From the NCBI GenBank assembly GCA_023230905.1, contig JALNWL010000176.1, forward strand, positions 1 through 5,376: a stretch of 5,376 bases of DNA. The letters are read 5' to 3'. The notes under the pieces are model-generated. The model was not told where the DNA came from. It made no database searches and worked only from the letters and a program-made list of their open reading frames with translations. This DNA comes from Syntrophales bacterium. GTDB taxonomy: Bacteria; Desulfobacterota; Syntrophia; Syntrophales; UBA2251. This document shows, piece by piece, positions 1 to 5,376 of this stretch. The first letter of the stretch is position 1, and each line of letters opens with the position of its first letter. The position numbers and the translations under genes are program-made.

Positions 1-1831
1 GCGCCGCCAGCGCCGCCGGCGTCGGGATGCCCCGGACGGGGTAGATGTCCATCAGTTCGTAGAAACGCGACTTCATGGCCTCGAGATCCACCTGGGACCC
101 TTCCGCCTCGCCGTCCTTCCCCGGTTCCAGCATGCGGGGCGTCAGGGCGTCGTCCGCCGCCGTCAGGCCGTAGCGGTAATTGATCAGGCGCTTGAGGAAA
201 AACACCCGTCGCCCGGCCGCCAGCATATCTTCCGCCTCCCAGTTATAGCCCGCCACCGTGTTGAACAGGGCAAGCCAGTCGGGAATCGTCACCTCCGCGT
301 CGGCAAACTGGCAGAAGCAGGCGCTGTTTTCGATCGCCCCCAGGGCGACCGACGTCACCGCCGCCTCGGCCTTGTTCTCGCTGGTTTTCGGCTCCAGGAT
401 AAAATCGAAGCCGATCTCGGGATAGTAGCGGGCGCCCATCTCCACAAAGAGCATCGGGTCCGCCACGTGGCACGCCCCGCGCGGACTGACCGCGTAGGTC
501 AGGGCCATCCCGTGGCCCCCGCCCCGGGGATCGTGCATCGGCGCCTCCAGTCCCTTGCTGTGGACCGTATAGTCCAGGCCCCTACCGATCTTCTTCGCCG
601 CCGCGACGCTGCCGTCCGCGAGCAGGTCTCCCAGCTTCCCCTCGCGCCGGGCGATCATCGGCAGAATCCGGTTGACCACCGTGTCCATGTCGCCCCAGTT
701 CAGGGCGATCCCGCCCGTATCCTCCAGCGTCAGGTCCCCCCGCTCGAAGGCCTCCATCGCCCACGCGATCGTGCCGCCCGCCGAGATGGAATCCATCCCG
801 AGGTCGTTGCAGACCCGGCCGGCCTTGCACGCCGCGGCCAGATCGATCGACCCGATCAGCGTCCCGAAGGCCACGATCGTCTCGTACTCCGGACCCGGCC
901 CGTCGGGAACGGCGAACGGCCCGTCCTTGACCTCCACGTAGCGCTTGCAGGCGATGCCGCAGTAGGCGCATGCGCCGCGCCGCGTGAGATAAGTGTCCGT
1001 TAGGGTGCTGCCGGTGAGCGCATCGGCCGCCTCTTCCCAGAAGTTGGACGTCCAGTTCTTCACCGGAACGTCGCCGCTGTACACCCCGCCCATCAGGTTC
1101 GCCGCCGTCCCGTTTTCGTGCAGGACCTCCGAGGCCAGGGCCTGCTTGATCCGGACGTTCAGGTCCTTGCGAAGGGCCTCGAAGGCCTCCGGATCGGCCA
1201 GCGTCATCTCCTTCTTCGTCGCCTTGACGACGATGGCCTTCAGGTTCTTCGCCCCCATGACGGCGCCGAAGCCGGCCCGGCCGGTCGCGTGGTGCCCGTC
1301 GTTCAGGATCATCGTGTAGCGGACGCCGCACTCCGCCGCCGGTCCGACGACCAGGGTCCGGTAGTCCTTCCCGTACTTCGCTTTCAGCGCCTGCGTGACC
1401 TCCTCCGTCCCCTTCCCCCAGTACGCCCCGGCGTCCTCGATGGTGACCTTGTCGTCCACGATCAGGAGCAGGGACGGCCGAGCCGCCTTCCCGGTGAGGA
1501 TCAGGCCGTCGAAGCCGGCATAGCGCAGCTCCGGCGCAAAATACCCGCCGCAGGAGGAGTCCCCCCAGTGGCCCGTCAGCGGCGAACAGCCCGCGACGCT
1601 GTTCCGGCTCGCCCCGGACAGGCGCAGCCCCGCGAACGGCCCGTTCATGAACAGGAGCATCGCCTCCGGGGACAGGGGGTCGGCAGCGAAGTTTCCGCGC
1701 TCCCAGAAGAGCTTCGCCGCCAGTCCGCTGCCACCGATGTATTTCCGGTAGTCTTCCCCCGGCAGGGTCTCCACCGTCGCCTGACCGGCCGTGAGGTCCA
1801 CGCTGACAATCTTGCCCGTATTGCCATTCAT
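1..1831 (-). CDS. Aldehyde:ferredoxin oxidoreductase (AOR family, tungsten/molybdenum bis-pterin enzyme), C-terminus cut by window edge
   Basis: Probably oxidises an aldehyde to a carboxylic acid (or the reverse) with ferredoxin, in the cytoplasm of an anaerobe. The frame stays open from the ATG at 1831 to the window edge, giving 610 codons and no stop. The family is usually about 600-620 residues, and the visible end (YPVRGIPTPAALAA) resembles the usual last stretch, so only a short tail should be missing. The N-terminal AOR domain is clear: GNTGKIVSVDL at 3-12, IGGSGL at 32-37, SPLTGHWGDSSCGGYF at 83-98, and RAGFGAVMGAKNLKAI at 185-200. The [4Fe-4S] ligands C288, C291 and C295 (Cx2Cx3C) have the same spacing as in the Pyrococcus enzyme, and the fourth is probably C507. 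GPEYET (313-318) and N342-D-L-G-M-D347 fit the catalytic and first pterin-binding regions. The second pterin motif, usually DxxGLC, reads NSACFC (502-507). The start at 1831 follows a GAGGGG about 8 nt upstream. An in-frame ATG at 1867 would add 12 residues but fits the family worse. Substrate and metal (W or Mo) cannot be read from the sequence. Confidence 0.93.
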   Translation of the reverse strand, partial: MNGNTGKIVSVDLTAGQATVETLPGEDYRKYIGGSGLAAKLFWERGNFAADPLSPEAMLLFMNGPFAGLRLSGASRNSVAGCSPLTGHWGDSSCGGYFAPELRYAGFDGLILTGKAARPSLLLIVDDKVTIEDAGAYWGKGTEEVTQALKAKYGKDYRTLVVGPAAECGVRYTMILNDGHHATGRAGFGAVMGAKNLKAIVVKATKKEMTLADPEAFEALRKDLNVRIKQALASEVLHENGTAANLMGGVYSGDVPVKNWTSNFWEEAADALTGSTLTDTYLTRRGACAYCGIACKRYVEVKDGPFAVPDGPGPEYETIVAFGTLIGSIDLAAACKAGRVCNDLGMDSISAGGTIAWAMEAFERGDLTLEDTGGIALNWGDMDTVVNRILPMIARREGKLGDLLADGSVAAAKKIGRGLDYTVHSKGLEAPMHDPRGGGHGMALTYAVSPRGACHVADPMLFVEMGARYYPEIGFDFILEPKTSENKAEAAVTSVALGAIENSACFCQFADAEVTIPDWLALFNTVAGYNWEAEDMLAAGRRVFFLKRLINYRYGLTAADDALTPRMLEPGKDGEAEGSQVDLEAMKSRFYELMDIYPVRGIPTPAALAA

Positions 1832-1903
1832 AGGCCACCCCTCATCCTTCTCCGGACGCCGAGGCATCCGTCCAGCTTCCTCTGAACATCCCCGTGGCGC
1901 CGG

Positions 1904-2022
1904 GGCCGAAGGCCCGTCGCGACGCGCCCGAGCCCCGATCTGCCGTCCCGGACCGCAACGCCCACGGTGCCCCGGCGAAGGGCCGGAAACCGCCCTCTCC
2001 CCCCGGCCCTTCGCCTTCGGCC
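1904..2022 (-). other. Structured intergenic region between the SCP2 gene and the AOR gene, nested inverted repeats
   Basis: The 219 bp between the SCP2 stop and the AOR start hold no convincing gene. They contain a perfect 13-bp inverted repeat, GGCGAAGGGCCGG at 1974-1986 and its complement at 2003-2015, with a 16-base loop. Flanking it is a 10-bp complementary pair, GGCCGAAGGC at 1904-1913 and GCCTTCGGCC at 2013-2022, so the small hairpin can sit inside a long-range stem; the two stems share bases 2013-2015. The left element is itself a short hairpin (GGGCC-GAA-GGCCC, 1903-1915). No T-run follows on the transcribed strand, so this is not a classical intrinsic terminator. It may protect the 3' end of the upstream mRNA or attenuate AOR expression. 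No clear promoter for AOR was found here. Confidence 0.6.
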
Positions 2023-2050
2023 TTTAGCCCATGCCGAACGCCCCTGACCG

Positions 2051-2470
2051 TTATTTGATGATCTTGTCTTCCCAGCCCAGGTCCTTCAGGACCGTCATGT
2101 AAATCGCGGCGACCTTCTTCAGCTTGGGGGCGAGCTTGAGGAGCCCCGTCGCCGAACCCTTGACCCGGATCTTCTTGCGCGTGATGGCCATGACCGGGTT
2201 GAGCTTGTCGGACCAGGACCGGTGGGCGTCGTCGGCCGACAGGCTCATGATCAGGTCCGGTTCGCCGTCGGGCTTGCCGGCGCCGTTCTTCAGCGCCCCG
2301 CCGCGTGTATCCACCCAGAAGGAGCAGTTGGGGCCGCTCTCCGTGTAGTCGAACCAGATGAGCTGGTTGACCTTCTTCAGGCCTTCGGACAGTTCGGGGT
2401 CTTTCGCCGACGCATCGAAGAGCGCCAGGAACGCCTTGATCGGTTCCGATTCGTCTTTCCAGAATTCCAT
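2051..2470 (-). CDS. SCP2 sterol-binding domain protein (stand-alone lipid carrier type)
   Basis: A 139-residue single-domain cytoplasmic protein with no signal peptide or membrane segment. The SCP2 fold is suggested by alternating strands at about 36-57 (LIWFDYTES..CSFWVDTR), then GEPDLIMSLSADDAHRSW (69-86), KLNPVMAITRKKIRVKGS (89-106), and a C-terminal amphipathic helix, TGLLKLAPKLKKVAAIYM (108-125). The run 'PDL..SLSADD....KLNP..A..KKIRVKGS' is the family's usual core. SCP2 domains form a hydrophobic tunnel that binds lipids, acyl-CoAs or sterols; they have no catalytic residues of their own. The ATG at 2470 has GGAGG about 7 nt upstream. It lies 23 bp after the alcohol dehydrogenase stop, so the two are almost certainly cotranscribed. 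With an AOR gene downstream, a role in holding or presenting a hydrophobic alcohol or aldehyde is reasonable but inferred. Confidence 0.85.
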   Translation of the reverse strand: MEFWKDESEPIKAFLALFDASAKDPELSEGLKKVNQLIWFDYTESGPNCSFWVDTRGGALKNGAGKPDGEPDLIMSLSADDAHRSWSDKLNPVMAITRKKIRVKGSATGLLKLAPKLKKVAAIYMTVLKDLGWEDKIIK

Positions 2471-2493
2471 TTTCTTTCCTCCATTTTTTAGAT

Positions 2494-3690
2494 TTAAAGG
2501 GCTTTCATATACAGGTCCAGGATATCATCCTCTTCACAATAACGGGGGTTGTAGGGGATCTGGCTGTCGCCCGAGGCCAACTCCATCAGGGGCTTCAGGG
2601 ATTCCCGGTCCGTCGGAACGCCCAGATCCTTGAGCGTCTGCGTCAGGCCGACCTCCTTCAAGAGGTCTTTCACCGCCTGGACGGCCAGGCGGCCGGCGGC
2701 CTCGGGCTCCATCCCGTCCACGGGGATGCCCATGGCGTCGGCCACCATCATGAACCGTTCGGGCCGCTCCGAAACATTGAAATCCATGACATGGGGCAGC
2801 AGAATCCCGTTGGCGAGCCCGTGGGGAATGCCGCACTGTCCCCCCAGGGCATGGGCCAGGGCATGAACGGCGCCCGTCATGCTGTTGGAGAAACCCATCC
2901 CGGCGATGCAGCTCGCAAGCAGCATGTAGCCCCGGGCGTCGACGTTGTCCGGCTCCTTGACCGCGATCGGGAGATACTTGAAAATCAGGCGGATGGCATG
3001 GAGACACAGGGCGTCGCTGATCGGTTCGGCGGAGGTCGAGGTGGCGCCCTCGACGGCGTGCGTGAGGGCATCCATGCCCGTGAAGGCCGTGATCTTTGCG
3101 GGCAGCTTGACCATGAGTTCCGGGTCCAGCATGGCCAGGTCGCAGTTGCAGTAGGGATGGGCGACCGAGATCTTGGCCTTCGCCTCGACGTCCAAGACGA
3201 CCATGGCGATCGTGACTTCGCTGCCCGTTCCCGCGGTTGTCGGGAAGGCGATGTGCGGCGGCAGGGGCTTCGCCCCCTCATAAAGGGCGACCTGCGCCGC
3301 CAGGGGGCCGAAGTCCTCCTCGCCGCCGCCGATCATGATGTTCACCGCCTTGGCGGTGTCCATGACGCTGCCGCCGCCCAGGGCGATCATGCAGTCGGCG
3401 CCCTTTCCCCGGTAGAACTTCGCCCCGGCATTGATGATGTCGATCCGGGCGTCCTGGACGATGCCGTCAAATACCCCGGCCAGCTCCAGGTCCGAATTCC
3501 GGACGGCCTCGACGATCTGGTCCGCCACCCCGGCATCGACCAGCCCCTTGTCGGTAAAAATGGCCACCCTCTTTCCCCCCAGCTGCGCCATCTCGTAGCC
3601 CACTTCGCTGCGCAAACCCGGAGCATACATGACCCGGGGCCGGCAAACCCAACTGAAGAACGGTTCAAACGGGATATCTGGATATTTCAT
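2494..3690 (-). CDS. Iron-containing alcohol dehydrogenase (group III, FucO/AdhB-like)
   Basis: Cytoplasmic NAD(P)-dependent dehydrogenase that interconverts an alcohol and an aldehyde or ketone. At 398 residues it has the normal length for the family. The N-terminal nucleotide-binding half carries GGGSVMDTAKA (105-115) and PTTAGTGSE (150-158). The C-terminal helical half carries the metal ligands with the spacing of E. coli FucO: D207 and H211 (GMDALTHAVE), H276 (GAVHALAH) and H290 (GIPHGLANGILLPHV). The second-shell H280 is also present, so the site looks intact. The ATG at 3690 is preceded by a strong AAGGAGG (3696-3702) with good spacing. It is the first gene of a cassette with the SCP2 gene 23 bp downstream and the AOR gene beyond. 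This pairing suggests that it feeds aldehyde to, or takes it from, the AOR. The substrate is not determinable: Fe-ADHs act on ethanol, butanol, diols, lactaldehyde and long-chain alcohols. Confidence 0.95.
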   Translation of the reverse strand: MKYPDIPFEPFFSWVCRPRVMYAPGLRSEVGYEMAQLGGKRVAIFTDKGLVDAGVADQIVEAVRNSDLELAGVFDGIVQDARIDIINAGAKFYRGKGADCMIALGGGSVMDTAKAVNIMIGGGEEDFGPLAAQVALYEGAKPLPPHIAFPTTAGTGSEVTIAMVVLDVEAKAKISVAHPYCNCDLAMLDPELMVKLPAKITAFTGMDALTHAVEGATSTSAEPISDALCLHAIRLIFKYLPIAVKEPDNVDARGYMLLASCIAGMGFSNSMTGAVHALAHALGGQCGIPHGLANGILLPHVMDFNVSERPERFMMVADAMGIPVDGMEPEAAGRLAVQAVKDLLKEVGLTQTLKDLGVPTDRESLKPLMELASGDSQIPYNPRYCEEDDILDLYMKAL

Positions 3691-3709
3691 GGCGACCTCC
3701 TTTTGATAG

Positions 3710-3730
3710 ACGTCCCCAATCCAGGGACGT
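3710..3730 (-). promoter_or_regulatory. Short dyad in the leader of the alcohol dehydrogenase gene
   Basis: A perfect 7-bp inverted repeat, ACGTCCC (3710-3716) and GGGACGT (3724-3730), with a 7-base centre. It lies 7 bases upstream of the AAGGAGG ribosome-binding site of the alcohol dehydrogenase. It could be an operator or an mRNA leader hairpin next to the RBS. The rest of the 264-bp gap between the truA stop and the dehydrogenase start shows no gene, tRNA or convincing promoter on either strand; only weak -35/-10 pairs were seen. A further GTTAA (3729-3733) and TTAAC (3746-3750) pair adjoins the dyad. Confidence 0.35.
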
Positions 3731-3954
3731 TAAACGCCAGTACGATTAACGGGGAAGCACTCAAAGGGCCTGGCCCGTCTTCGATCGCGGGGACGGGGAT
3801 GGGGGACATCTCTCGGGTTCATCGGTTCTGCCCGTCGCCGGTTCAAGCACCCGCAACGTGGATCCGTTTTGCCTGGAAACGCTGAATAGAGGAGTACGGG
3901 GCGAAATTTAACACAAGGCCCGGACGGGTGCAATCATTTTTCAAGGATCCGTCT

Positions 3955-4761
3955 TCAGGAGCGGTCACGCGCGCCGCTCAGCCCCCAGAGGGGGAGGGGC
4001 GCGAACGGCTCGGGGTTCCAGACATCCCCCTCGTAGAGCACCTGTTCCAGATACAGGCCCGAAGGGGGCGCCGTCCATGCCGCCGGGGCTTCCGAGACGC
4101 GGTTCAGGAGGGTCTTCATCTCACGGGGCGGCGGGCTTCCCCGTCCGATTTCCACCAGGGTTCCCACCAGACGCCGGACCATCTTCCAGAGGAAATGGGA
4201 TCCGGCGATGCGGAAGACGATCAGTTCGCCCCGCTCGAACAGCTCCGCCCGCTCGACCTGCACCCGGGTCGAGTGCCCCTTTTCGAGGCGGCGGTCCGCA
4301 AACGACGCGAAATCGTGAAAGCCCGCAATGTCCGCGGCGGCCGACTGCATGGCCTTCACATCGAGCCGGTCCCGCACCCACCAGACATAGCGCTTCCCGA
4401 AAGCGGTCCGGCGCCTTGAGATCAGATAGACATAGCTCCGGGCACGGGCGTGGTGGCGGGCATGAAAGTCCGGGGGCGTTTCTTCGGTCCGGAGGACATG
4501 GATGCCGGCCGGGAGCAGATCGTTCAATCCTTCCTGAAGCTTCCGGACCGGCATGCGGACGGCGGCTTCCAGGTGGGCCACCTGCCCCAGGGCATGGACG
4601 CCGGCGTCCGTCCGGCCGGCCCCCTGCAGATCGACCGCCGCCCCCAGAAGGGTCCGGGCCGCCTCCCGCACGGTCCCCTGGACGCTGCGGGCATTCTGCT
4701 GGGTCTGCCAGCCCCGGTAACCGGTGCCGTCGTATTCGAGCGTGAGCTTGTAGCGGGTCAT
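3955..4761 (-). CDS. truA: tRNA pseudouridine(38-40) synthase TruA
   Basis: Isomerises uridines 38, 39 and 40 in the anticodon arm of tRNAs to pseudouridine. The 268-residue product has the normal family length. Diagnostic segments in order are: YKLTLEYDGTGYRGWQ (4-19), the catalytic loop GRTDAGVHA (49-57) with nucleophile D52, ARSYVYLI (107-114) with the conserved Tyr110 of the active site, GFHDFASF (147-154), SHFLWKMVRRLVGTL (188-202), and the C-terminal APPSGLYL (231-238). The ATG at 4761 is chosen because it places the first beta-strand as in other TruA proteins and has AGGA just upstream. A GTG at 4794 would add 11 residues without family support. There is no obvious terminator after the stop. 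The gene is on the same strand as the dehydrogenase cassette but separated from it by 264 bp, so cotranscription is uncertain. The function is unrelated to the metabolic genes. Confidence 0.96.
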   Translation of the reverse strand: MTRYKLTLEYDGTGYRGWQTQQNARSVQGTVREAARTLLGAAVDLQGAGRTDAGVHALGQVAHLEAAVRMPVRKLQEGLNDLLPAGIHVLRTEETPPDFHARHHARARSYVYLISRRRTAFGKRYVWWVRDRLDVKAMQSAAADIAGFHDFASFADRRLEKGHSTRVQVERAELFERGELIVFRIAGSHFLWKMVRRLVGTLVEIGRGSPPPREMKTLLNRVSEAPAAWTAPPSGLYLEQVLYEGDVWNPEPFAPLPLWGLSGARDRS

Positions 4762-4812
4762 AAAATCCTGCCGGTCGGGGTGGAGAAGCCCCACGGGACG
4801 CGCTTCATGGAA

Positions 4813-4935
4813 TCAGGTTCCTGCGCACGCGGACCAGGAGAACATCCTTCCTGACCGGTTTTTTGAGATGATCTGCAGGATATCGGAATCGTCGAAGACA
4901 CTTAGAATCAGTGCAGGTTCAGTCCGGCTGTTCAT
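4813..4935 (-). pseudogene. Probable remnant of a response-regulator receiver domain (beta1-alpha1 only)
   Basis: A 40-codon ORF starts at the ATG at 4935 and overlaps the end of the Hpt-like ORF by 17 bases. Residues 9-26 (LILSVFDDSDILQIISKN) align without gaps to the usual receiver start (xILVVDDEPDILELISKN-like): hydrophobic beta1, acidic pair, then helix alpha1. After this the match stops. There is no phospho-accepting Asp, no Thr/Ser and no Lys of a receiver, and the ORF ends after an unrelated Trp/Cys-containing tail. The sequence has a run of six A on the minus strand (4859-4864). Switching frame there gives another open stretch, KKPVRKDVLLVRVRRNLIP, ending at 4805. This suggests a frameshift plus deletion. 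The ribosome-binding site is weak. It could instead be chance coding in an intergenic gap, but the resemblance together with the Hpt-like neighbour argues for decay of a two-component gene. Confidence 0.35.
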
Positions 4936-5071
4936 AGGCGATCTCGATGCGGTCGAGGTAGTCGGCGAGGTCCTGGCGGCGCTTGTCGAGAAAACCGGAA
5001 ATGAGATCGGCCAGGTCCGGGTCGATCCGGACGGGAATTTTGCCCGGGCTGGATGGGGATGTCGAAGTCAT
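4919..5071 (-). CDS. Small ORF resembling an internally deleted Hpt (histidine phosphotransfer) protein
   Basis: A 50-residue ORF with an ATG at 5071 and GGAG 8 nt upstream (a good Shine-Dalgarno). Residues 12-33 (IPVRIDPDLADLISGFL followed by DKRRQ) look like the start of the Hpt proteins common in Geobacter-type bacteria, where 'vridpdLedLIPgFLenRr' precedes the helix with the phosphorylated His. Residues 34-47 (DLADYLDRIEIAYE) look like the very end of the same proteins ('..LadYLdrVEvvYe'). The central part of about 50-60 residues, with the HSMKG phosphorylation site, is absent, and no His is present anywhere. This is therefore either an in-frame deletion derivative that is still translated, or a pseudogene. 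A short ribbon-helix-helix-like protein is an alternative. The plus-strand reading over the same bases (4868-5161) has no family resemblance and is treated as a shadow. It is oriented away from the probable plus-strand gene at the right edge. Confidence 0.5.
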   Translation of the reverse strand: MTSTSPSSPGKIPVRIDPDLADLISGFLDKRRQDLADYLDRIEIAYEQPD

Positions 5072-5109
5072 GGCATTTGCTCCGTTGGCGACAGTGTCGG
5101 CGATCCCGC

Positions 5110-5125
5110 CATGCCGATGGGCATG
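5110..5125. repeat. Small dyad upstream of the Hpt-like ORF
   Basis: CATGCC (5110-5115) and GGCATG (5120-5125) form a perfect 6-bp inverted repeat with a 4-base centre. It lies about 40 bp upstream of the ATG at 5071, in what would be the leader or promoter region of that ORF. It may be an operator or a hairpin. It is short enough to be chance. Confidence 0.25.
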
Positions 5126-5215
5126 AAGCTAACAAAGATCGATGGATTTCACAACCGCTAATCCTGCTGCCGCCGAACCGGGGGCCTTGAACATCACCCC
5201 TCCGGGTTTGTCGGA

Positions 5216-5237
5216 GCGTTTTCCCGCGGGAGAACGC
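5216..5237. promoter_or_regulatory. 22-bp near-perfect palindrome, candidate operator
   Basis: The left arm GCGTTTTCCCG (5216-5226) and right arm CGGGAGAACGC (5227-5237) are complementary over 11 positions with one T:G pair (5221 with 5232) and no central spacer. The centre TCCCGCGGGA (5222-5231) is a perfect 10-bp palindrome. It ends 21 bp upstream of the -35 box of the plus-strand promoter. It also lies between the two divergent transcription units, so a bound dimeric regulator could affect either. It matches no operator consensus that I recognise. Confidence 0.45.
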
Positions 5238-5258
5238 GAAATCCCCTCCCGGATAACC

Positions 5259-5287
5259 TTGAAAGCCGGCCGGGCCTGTGCTATAGG
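5259..5287 (+). promoter_or_regulatory. Sigma-70-like promoter for a rightward gene
   Basis: TTGAAA (5259-5264, five of six bases of the -35 consensus) is separated by the ideal 17 bases from TATAGG (5282-5287, four of six of the -10 consensus). Transcription would begin near 5294 and leave a leader of about 75 bases before the probable TTG start at 5369. The leader contains GGGACG (5295-5300) and CGTCCC (5333-5338), which could pair over a 32-base loop. This is the best promoter in the window on either strand. Confidence 0.6.
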
Positions 5288-5368
5288 GCGTGCGGGGACG
5301 GGTGCCTCCGGACGCAGCTGTGTTCCGCGCCGCGTCCCTAAATTTCGCGCATTTCAGGAGACGGCCTT

Positions 5369-5376
5369 TTGAACAA
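5369..5376 (+). CDS. Probable start of a plus-strand gene running out of the window (TTG start)
   Basis: AGGAG (5356-5360) is followed after 8 bases by TTG (5369-5371) and then AACAA, giving fMet-Asn and an incomplete codon. The spacing is ideal and the strong promoter at 5259-5287 points at it. No ATG or GTG with a comparable ribosome-binding site lies between the promoter and the edge. Only two full codons are visible, so the product cannot be named. If the true start lies beyond base 5376, this stretch is simply its leader. Confidence 0.4.

Noticed and set aside
582..1838. Minus-strand 418-codon frame starting GTG at 1838
   Set aside because: It is the +1-shifted shadow of the AOR gene. 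Its translation is Arg/Gly-rich with no family features, whereas the neighbouring frame from 1831 gives a clean AOR protein that is open to the window edge.
1832..2000. Short minus-strand GTG ORF ending in an ATGA overlap with the AOR start
   Set aside because: The overlap looks like translational coupling, but the product is Arg/Gly-rich, has no convincing ribosome-binding site and runs through hairpin sequence.
2791..3885. Plus-strand 364-codon frame antisense to the alcohol dehydrogenase
   Set aside because: Its translation is low-complexity and Asp/Gly/Arg/His-rich, typical of antisense frames in GC-rich DNA, and the opposite strand has intact Fe-ADH motifs.
3730..3933. Minus-strand 67-codon ORF in the truA-dehydrogenase gap
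   Set aside because: It has Arg/Pro-rich composition, no Shine-Dalgarno and no resemblance to any family. It is more likely non-coding leader.
3860..3952. Direct repeat GGATCCGT at 3860-3867 and 3945-3952
   Set aside because: An 8-base match is expected by chance at this scale, with no flanking similarity or mobile-element features.
4077..4745. Plus-strand 222-codon frame antisense to truA
   Set aside because: It is a Pro/Gly/Arg/Ser-rich antisense shadow with no domain, while truA on the other strand is complete.
4834..4864. Hairpin-like CAGGA...TCCTG followed by TTTTTT on the plus strand
   Set aside because: It resembles an intrinsic terminator, but the stem is only about 5 bp, is not adjacent to the T-run, and no plus-strand gene lies upstream to end there.
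5142..5372. Plus-strand 76-codon ORF at the right end
   Set aside because: It runs straight through the palindrome, the promoter and the Shine-Dalgarno of the edge gene, and its composition is not protein-like.
1..5376. CRISPR arrays, tRNA/rRNA genes, insertion sequences, att sites
   Set aside because: No regularly spaced repeats, cloverleaf-like sequences, transposase fragments or terminal inverted repeats were seen on either strand.

Overview
This is a GC-rich window of about 5.4 kb. It carries four well-formed genes on the minus strand (one cut at the left edge), a small decayed-looking region, and the upstream region of a plus-strand gene that begins at the right edge. An AOR-family tungsten/molybdopterin oxidoreductase next to an iron-type alcohol dehydrogenase and an SCP2 lipid-carrier protein suggests a strict anaerobe. 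A member of the former Deltaproteobacteria (Desulfobacterota, syntroph or sulfate-reducer type) fits best. This is inferred from gene content and base composition and is not proven by any marker gene.

Layout in minus-strand transcription order, right to left. At 5071-4919 lies a 50-residue ORF that looks like the two ends of an Hpt phosphotransfer protein joined together without the His-bearing middle. It overlaps a 40-residue ORF (4935-4813) that begins like a response-regulator receiver domain and then loses it. Together they look like the remains of a two-component pair. Next come truA (4761-3955, tRNA pseudouridine 38-40 synthase) and a 264-bp intergenic region. The main cassette follows: a group III iron-dependent alcohol dehydrogenase (3690-2494), an SCP2 sterol-carrier-type protein (2470-2051) only 23 bp downstream, and, after a 219-bp structured gap, an aldehyde:ferredoxin oxidoreductase (1831 to beyond base 1). 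The oxidoreductase is open through the left edge, with 610 codons visible and probably only a short tail missing.

How the cassette may work (inference): the dehydrogenase interconverts an alcohol and an aldehyde with NAD(P)(H), and the AOR interconverts the aldehyde and the carboxylic acid with ferredoxin. The SCP2 protein could hold or deliver a hydrophobic substrate such as a long-chain alcohol, aldehyde or acyl compound. Together this would be an anaerobic alcohol/aldehyde/acid module linking NAD and ferredoxin pools.

At the right end, a good sigma-70-like promoter (5259-5287) sits downstream of a 22-bp near-perfect dyad (5216-5237). It points rightward to a Shine-Dalgarno sequence and a probable TTG start at 5369, so a divergent gene probably starts just as the window ends.
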